This document shows positions 5,390-7,324 of a stretch of DNA of 7,324 bases, piece by piece. The notes beneath the pieces are model-generated. The model saw only the letters and a list, made by a program, of their open reading frames with translations, was not told the origin of the DNA and did no database searches. Made by a program: the position numbers and the translations under genes. This DNA is from RGIG5612 sp045604025 (lineage in GTDB: Bacteria; Bacillota; Clostridia; Lachnospirales; Lachnospiraceae), in NCBI GenBank assembly GCA_045604025.1, contig JAZUNG010000024.1, positions 1 through 7,324 on the forward strand, read 5' to 3'. Numbering within the stretch: position 1 is the stretch's first letter; every line of letters starts with the position of its first letter.

Positions 5390-5827
5390 ATGAAGATCTC
5401 AACAAAAGGACGCTATGCTCTGCGTATGCTGATAGATCTGGCTGAACACCAGAATGACGGATATATTTCCCTGAAAGACATTGCCAAAAGGCAGGAGATC
5501 TCCAAGAAGTATCTTGAACAGATCATTCCTCTATTCAACAATACCGATATGCTCAAGACCAACCGCGGAGCCCAAGGCGGATACAAGCTGGCCAAAACGC
5601 CTGATAAATATACTGTGGGCGAGATCCTGCGCATCACCGAAGGCAATCTGGCACCTGTCGACTGCGCTATGCAGGATCCTATCGAATGCTCCAGAAGTAT
5701 TCTATGTCCTACTCTGCCCATCTGGAAGGATCTGACAAAAATGATCAATGATTATCTCGACGGTATCACGTTGCAGGATATTCTGGATCGCCAGCAGGAA
5801 CTGTATGCGAACAATTATGTGATCTAA
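5390..5827 (+). CDS. Rrf2-family transcriptional regulator (IscR/CymR-like)
   Basis: A 145-residue DNA-binding protein, normal for the family. The N-terminus MKISTKGRYALRMLIDLA, the winged helix-turn-helix (ISLKDIAKRQEISKKYLEQII, 26-46) and the wing NRGAQGGYKLAK (58-69) are classic Rrf2. After LAPVDC come Cys92, Cys100 and Cys106, matching the spaced cysteines that hold a [2Fe-2S] cluster in IscR (92, 98 and 104), although the first gap is seven residues instead of five. The IscR histidine ligand (KCLTHALW) is replaced by leucine here (LCPTLPIW, Leu109), so the cluster may be bound differently or not at all. CymR, the Rrf2 repressor of cysteine genes in Bacillus and Staphylococcus, works with CysK. 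The surrounding metY, cysK and gshA make sulfur control the likely role. TGGAGGG eight bases before the ATG supports the start. Confidence 0.9.
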   Translation: MKISTKGRYALRMLIDLAEHQNDGYISLKDIAKRQEISKKYLEQIIPLFNNTDMLKTNRGAQGGYKLAKTPDKYTVGEILRITEGNLAPVDCAMQDPIECSRSILCPTLPIWKDLTKMINDYLDGITLQDILDRQQELYANNYVI

Positions 5828-5850
5828 ACTCGATCATTTATATCTGTACA

Positions 5851-5894
5851 AAAAAAAACAGGAGATATGTCATGGGACATATGCCCTGTTTTTT
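5851..5894. terminator. Bidirectional terminator between the Rrf2 gene and the minus-strand fragment
   Basis: A run of A (5850-5858), a stem and a run of six T (5889-5894). The stem is ACAGG with CCTGT as the base and ATATGTC (5865-5871) with GACATAT (5876-5882) as the top, around an ATGG loop and a 2+2 internal mismatch. T-runs follow the stem on both strands, so it can end the Rrf2 transcript and any transcript of the fragment at 5906. Confidence 0.9.
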
Positions 5895-5905
5895 GCAGAA
5901 TACTT

Positions 5906-6238
5906 CTATTCCTGTACTTGTTTCTTCTTTTTGGAAATAAAGATTAAGACAGCTACCAGTACACCTATGATCAGGCCGCCTGCTCCTGCCAGTGCCATGT
6001 GACCGGTTGAAAATGTTGAAGCTGTCAGTTTTTCATTGTTATATGCGTTTTTATCCACATCCCAGAAGAAGTATACTCCGTCCTTATCATTGTTATAGGA
6101 ATAAGCAGTATCGCCCAGGTCCATTGCATGTGTGTATGTCATCATGTGCAGATGCCCTGTTGTTCCGTCCGGCTGGCCGCTGCCTCCATATTGCAGTATC
6201 AGCAAATCTGCCAGGATCGGATAGCCCTTCTTTGGCGA
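5906..6238 (-). pseudogene. Headless C-terminal fragment of a membrane-anchored protein (copy 1)
   Basis: About 110 residues starting SPKKGYPILAD. There follows a soluble part with HAMDLGDTAYSYNNDKDGVYFFWD, a short linker (ASTFS), one membrane segment (about 24 residues including AGAGGLIIGVLVAVLIF) and a lysine tail, KKKKQVQE. The layout suggests an outer-surface domain held by a C-terminal anchor, without an LPXTG sorting motif. There is no signal peptide, no ATG and no ribosome binding site. The only start reachable upstream is a TTG at 6259 that lies inside the neighbouring copy. The fragment begins exactly where a perfect inverted repeat begins and shares roughly half its residues with the copy at 6253-6600. 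I do not recognise the family. It may be a silent cassette or a decayed gene; the reading frame itself is undamaged from the repeat to the stop. Confidence 0.6.
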
Positions 6239-6276
6239 CTTTACGGTATAGAGCGCCAAAGAAGGGCTATCCGATC
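6215..6276. repeat. Perfect 23-bp inverted repeat, 16-nt centre
   Basis: The left arm (6215-6237) and right arm (6254-6276) are exact reverse complements. The left begins GATCGGATAG and the right ends CTATCCGATC. The 16-nt centre (6238-6253) is not symmetric. Each arm encodes the PKKGYPI start of one flanking fragment, reading outward. The next base outward mismatches and nucleotide identity between the fragments falls sharply there. Confidence 0.95.
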
Positions 6277-6600
6277 GTTGCCGACTCCCTTAAGCTCCAG
6301 TACGGCAGTGCTGCACTGACTGACGGTGTGACCCAGGCGCTTCATTTCTTCACATATACAAATGCTCTGGATCTTGGAGACATGGCTTACTGCTATAACA
6401 ATGATAAAAACGGAGTGTATTTCTTCTGGGATACTGATGAGAACGCTTATTCAAGGGAGGCAGCAGAAGCGGCAGAAACAGCCTCAACCTTTTCATTTGG
6501 TTATATTGCAATTGCAGCTGCGGCAGGTATTGCTGTCGGTATAGCAGGGACAGGCATATTTACATGGCTCAGGAAAAAGAAAAGCTCCAAGCAGGCTTAG
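6253..6600 (+). pseudogene. Headless C-terminal fragment of a membrane-anchored protein (copy 2)
   Basis: About 115 residues beginning APKKGYPIVAD, paralogous to the minus-strand copy. Shared blocks are LQYG, TYT-ALDLGD, YNNDK-GVYFFWD, NAY and ASTFS. Then come a membrane segment rich in Ala, Gly and Ile (about 23 residues) and a basic tail, RKKKSSKQA. Codons upstream are open in this frame as far as 5992, but they are only the antisense of copy 1 and encode nothing plausible, and the GTG there lacks a ribosome binding site. No start codon occurs near the repeat, so the fragment lacks its N-terminal half, including any signal peptide. The frame is intact to TAG at 6598-6600, and a terminator follows 16 bp later. 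Family not recognised. It could be a silent cassette or a remnant. Confidence 0.6.
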
Positions 6601-6616
6601 ATCAAAGATAATAATC

Positions 6617-6650
6617 AAAAAAAGGATGTGCCTGATGCACATCCTTTTTA
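6617..6650. terminator. Strong bidirectional terminator between copy 2 and the ABC gene
   Basis: AAAAAGGATGTGC (6619-6631) pairs perfectly with GCACATCCTTTTT (6637-6649) around a CTGAT loop. The stem is flanked by A and T runs on both strands. It can end transcripts from copy 2 (plus) and from the ABC ATPase gene (minus), which converge here. Between it and the ABC stop codon (6651-6697) I see only a minor GGAAG/CTTCC dyad. Confidence 0.92.
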
Positions 6651-6697
6651 CTGCGGAAGATGGGACTTCCACCGGCAGCTGCAGCTTTGTAACAATA

Positions 6698-7324
6698 TTA
6701 TTGGAATGTATTCAACAATAACAGATCTACCTGCCTATTGCAACTTTGAGCTACGTATGGGTCATGAGTCACTATTACTATGGTTTTTCCATCTTGATTC
6801 ATTTTTTTAAGAAGCTCAACTATTATCTTGCGGTTACCCGGATCGACGGAACCAGTTGGTTCGTCTGCCAATACAATGTTTCCCGGTTTTATCATACTTC
6901 TTGCTATTGCTACTCGTTGTTGCTCCCCGCCGCTCAATCTGTATATTTTTTTTTCTTCATATGATTCTAAACCTACCGCCTTTAATGCAGATGAAATGAT
7001 CTGTTCTTTACGTTTTTTTGTTTCTTTAACATAATATAAGGCAAGCATCAAATTGTACTGGACACTTTCATCCTCAATCAAAGCAAAGTTCTGAAAAAGG
7101 TAACTAATTGAATTCCTCAGCATTACTTCAGATGCTTTGCTGTTAGGTTTAATGTTTTTATGGTTCTTAACTACTATTACTCCAGAGTCAATTGGTTCTA
7201 ACAGTCCGATTATATTAAGCAATGTTGTCTTTCCACTTCCACTTTCTCCTGTAATAGCAATCATTTCTCCCTGGCTTATGGATAAAGAGAAATCTTTAAA
7301 AATCGTTTTATCTCCATATTTTTT
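6698..7324 (-). CDS. ABC transporter ATP-binding protein, lactococcin-972-exporter-like (5' end outside the window)
   Basis: The frame is open from the right edge to TAA at 6700-6698, with 208 visible residues. It starts KKYGDKTIFKDFSLSISQGE, so only a few N-terminal residues are missing. The ATG at 7264 is internal, directly before the Walker A strand. Motifs in order: Walker A GESGSGKTT (26-34), Q-loop SYLFQNFALI (Gln78), signature LSGGEQQR (130-137), Walker B NIVLADEPTG (149-158) and H-loop VTHDP (His187). It belongs to the MacB/LolD/FtsE-type exporter ATPases. The FQNFALIEDESVQYNL stretch and ending resemble the lactococcin-972-group bacteriocin exporters as I remember them, which is a tentative subfamily call. 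The permease should be encoded upstream, beyond the right edge. The gene is visibly more AT-rich than the sulfur genes and ends at a terminator, suggesting a separately acquired unit. Confidence 0.87.
   Translation of the reverse strand, partial: KKYGDKTIFKDFSLSISQGEMIAITGESGSGKTTLLNIIGLLEPIDSGVIVVKNHKNIKPNSKASEVMLRNSISYLFQNFALIEDESVQYNLMLALYYVKETKKRKEQIISSALKAVGLESYEEKKIYRLSGGEQQRVAIARSMIKPGNIVLADEPTGSVDPGNRKIIVELLKKMNQDGKTIVIVTHDPYVAQSCNRQVDLLLLNTFQ

Noticed and set aside
5992..6252. Upstream extension of copy 2 as a 202-residue protein starting at GTG 5992
   Set aside because: The first 87 codons are the reverse complement of copy 1 and encode no plausible signal peptide or domain. There is no ribosome binding site at the GTG.
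6239..6259. TTG at 6259 as the start of copy 1
   Set aside because: It lies in the inverted repeat arm of copy 2, has no ribosome binding site, and the residues it adds are not shared with copy 2.
6675..6686. Overlapping short palindromes around GCAGCTGCAGC
   Set aside because: Too short and compositionally simple to support a function.

Overview
The window looks like chromosomal DNA from a low-to-mid-GC anaerobic Bacillota, most likely a Lachnospiraceae-type Clostridia. The reasons are the WYL regulator type, strong AGGAG-like ribosome binding sites, A/T-rich sigma-A promoters, an Rrf2 regulator with three cysteines, and a MetY/CysK sulfur module. The genus cannot be read from the sequence.

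Layout: (1) 1-635, the 3' end of a WYL-domain transcription factor and a hairpin terminator. (2) 699-2981, minus strand: metY (O-acetylhomoserine sulfhydrylase) followed by cysK (O-acetylserine sulfhydrylase). metY has its own promoter, a 158-nt leader and, inside that leader, an unannotated 25-codon reading frame whose last sense codon is Cys. (3) 3117-3248, a divergent control region. Each promoter (metY leftward, gshA rightward) carries a copy of the same dyad, CCTAY-N7-GTAGG followed by TTTT, placed where a repressor would block transcription. (4) 3272-5827, plus strand: gshA (glutamate-cysteine ligase), a stand-alone class II glutamine amidotransferase overlapping it by 8 bases, and an Rrf2-family regulator (IscR/CymR-like) with a related dyad in its own promoter. 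(5) 5851-6650, two paralogous membrane-anchor gene fragments, head to head, both lacking a start and an N-terminal half. They meet at a perfect 23-bp inverted repeat with a 16-nt centre, and each ends in a terminator. (6) 6698 to the right edge, minus strand: an AT-rich ABC transporter ATPase resembling the lactococcin-972-group bacteriocin exporters.

How it works together: metY and cysK turn sulfide plus acetylated homoserine or serine into homocysteine and cysteine. gshA uses cysteine to make gamma-glutamylcysteine, and the coupled amidotransferase may act on a gamma-glutamyl product (inference, by analogy with the EgtA/EgtC pair of ergothioneine synthesis). The Rrf2 protein is the obvious candidate to repress both arms through the shared dyads. 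No glutathione synthetase (gshB) or ATP-grasp domain is present, so the end product of the thiol branch is open. The best candidates for something undescribed are the gshA-amidotransferase pair under this regulator, the Cys-terminated leader frame of metY, and the headless inverted cassettes.
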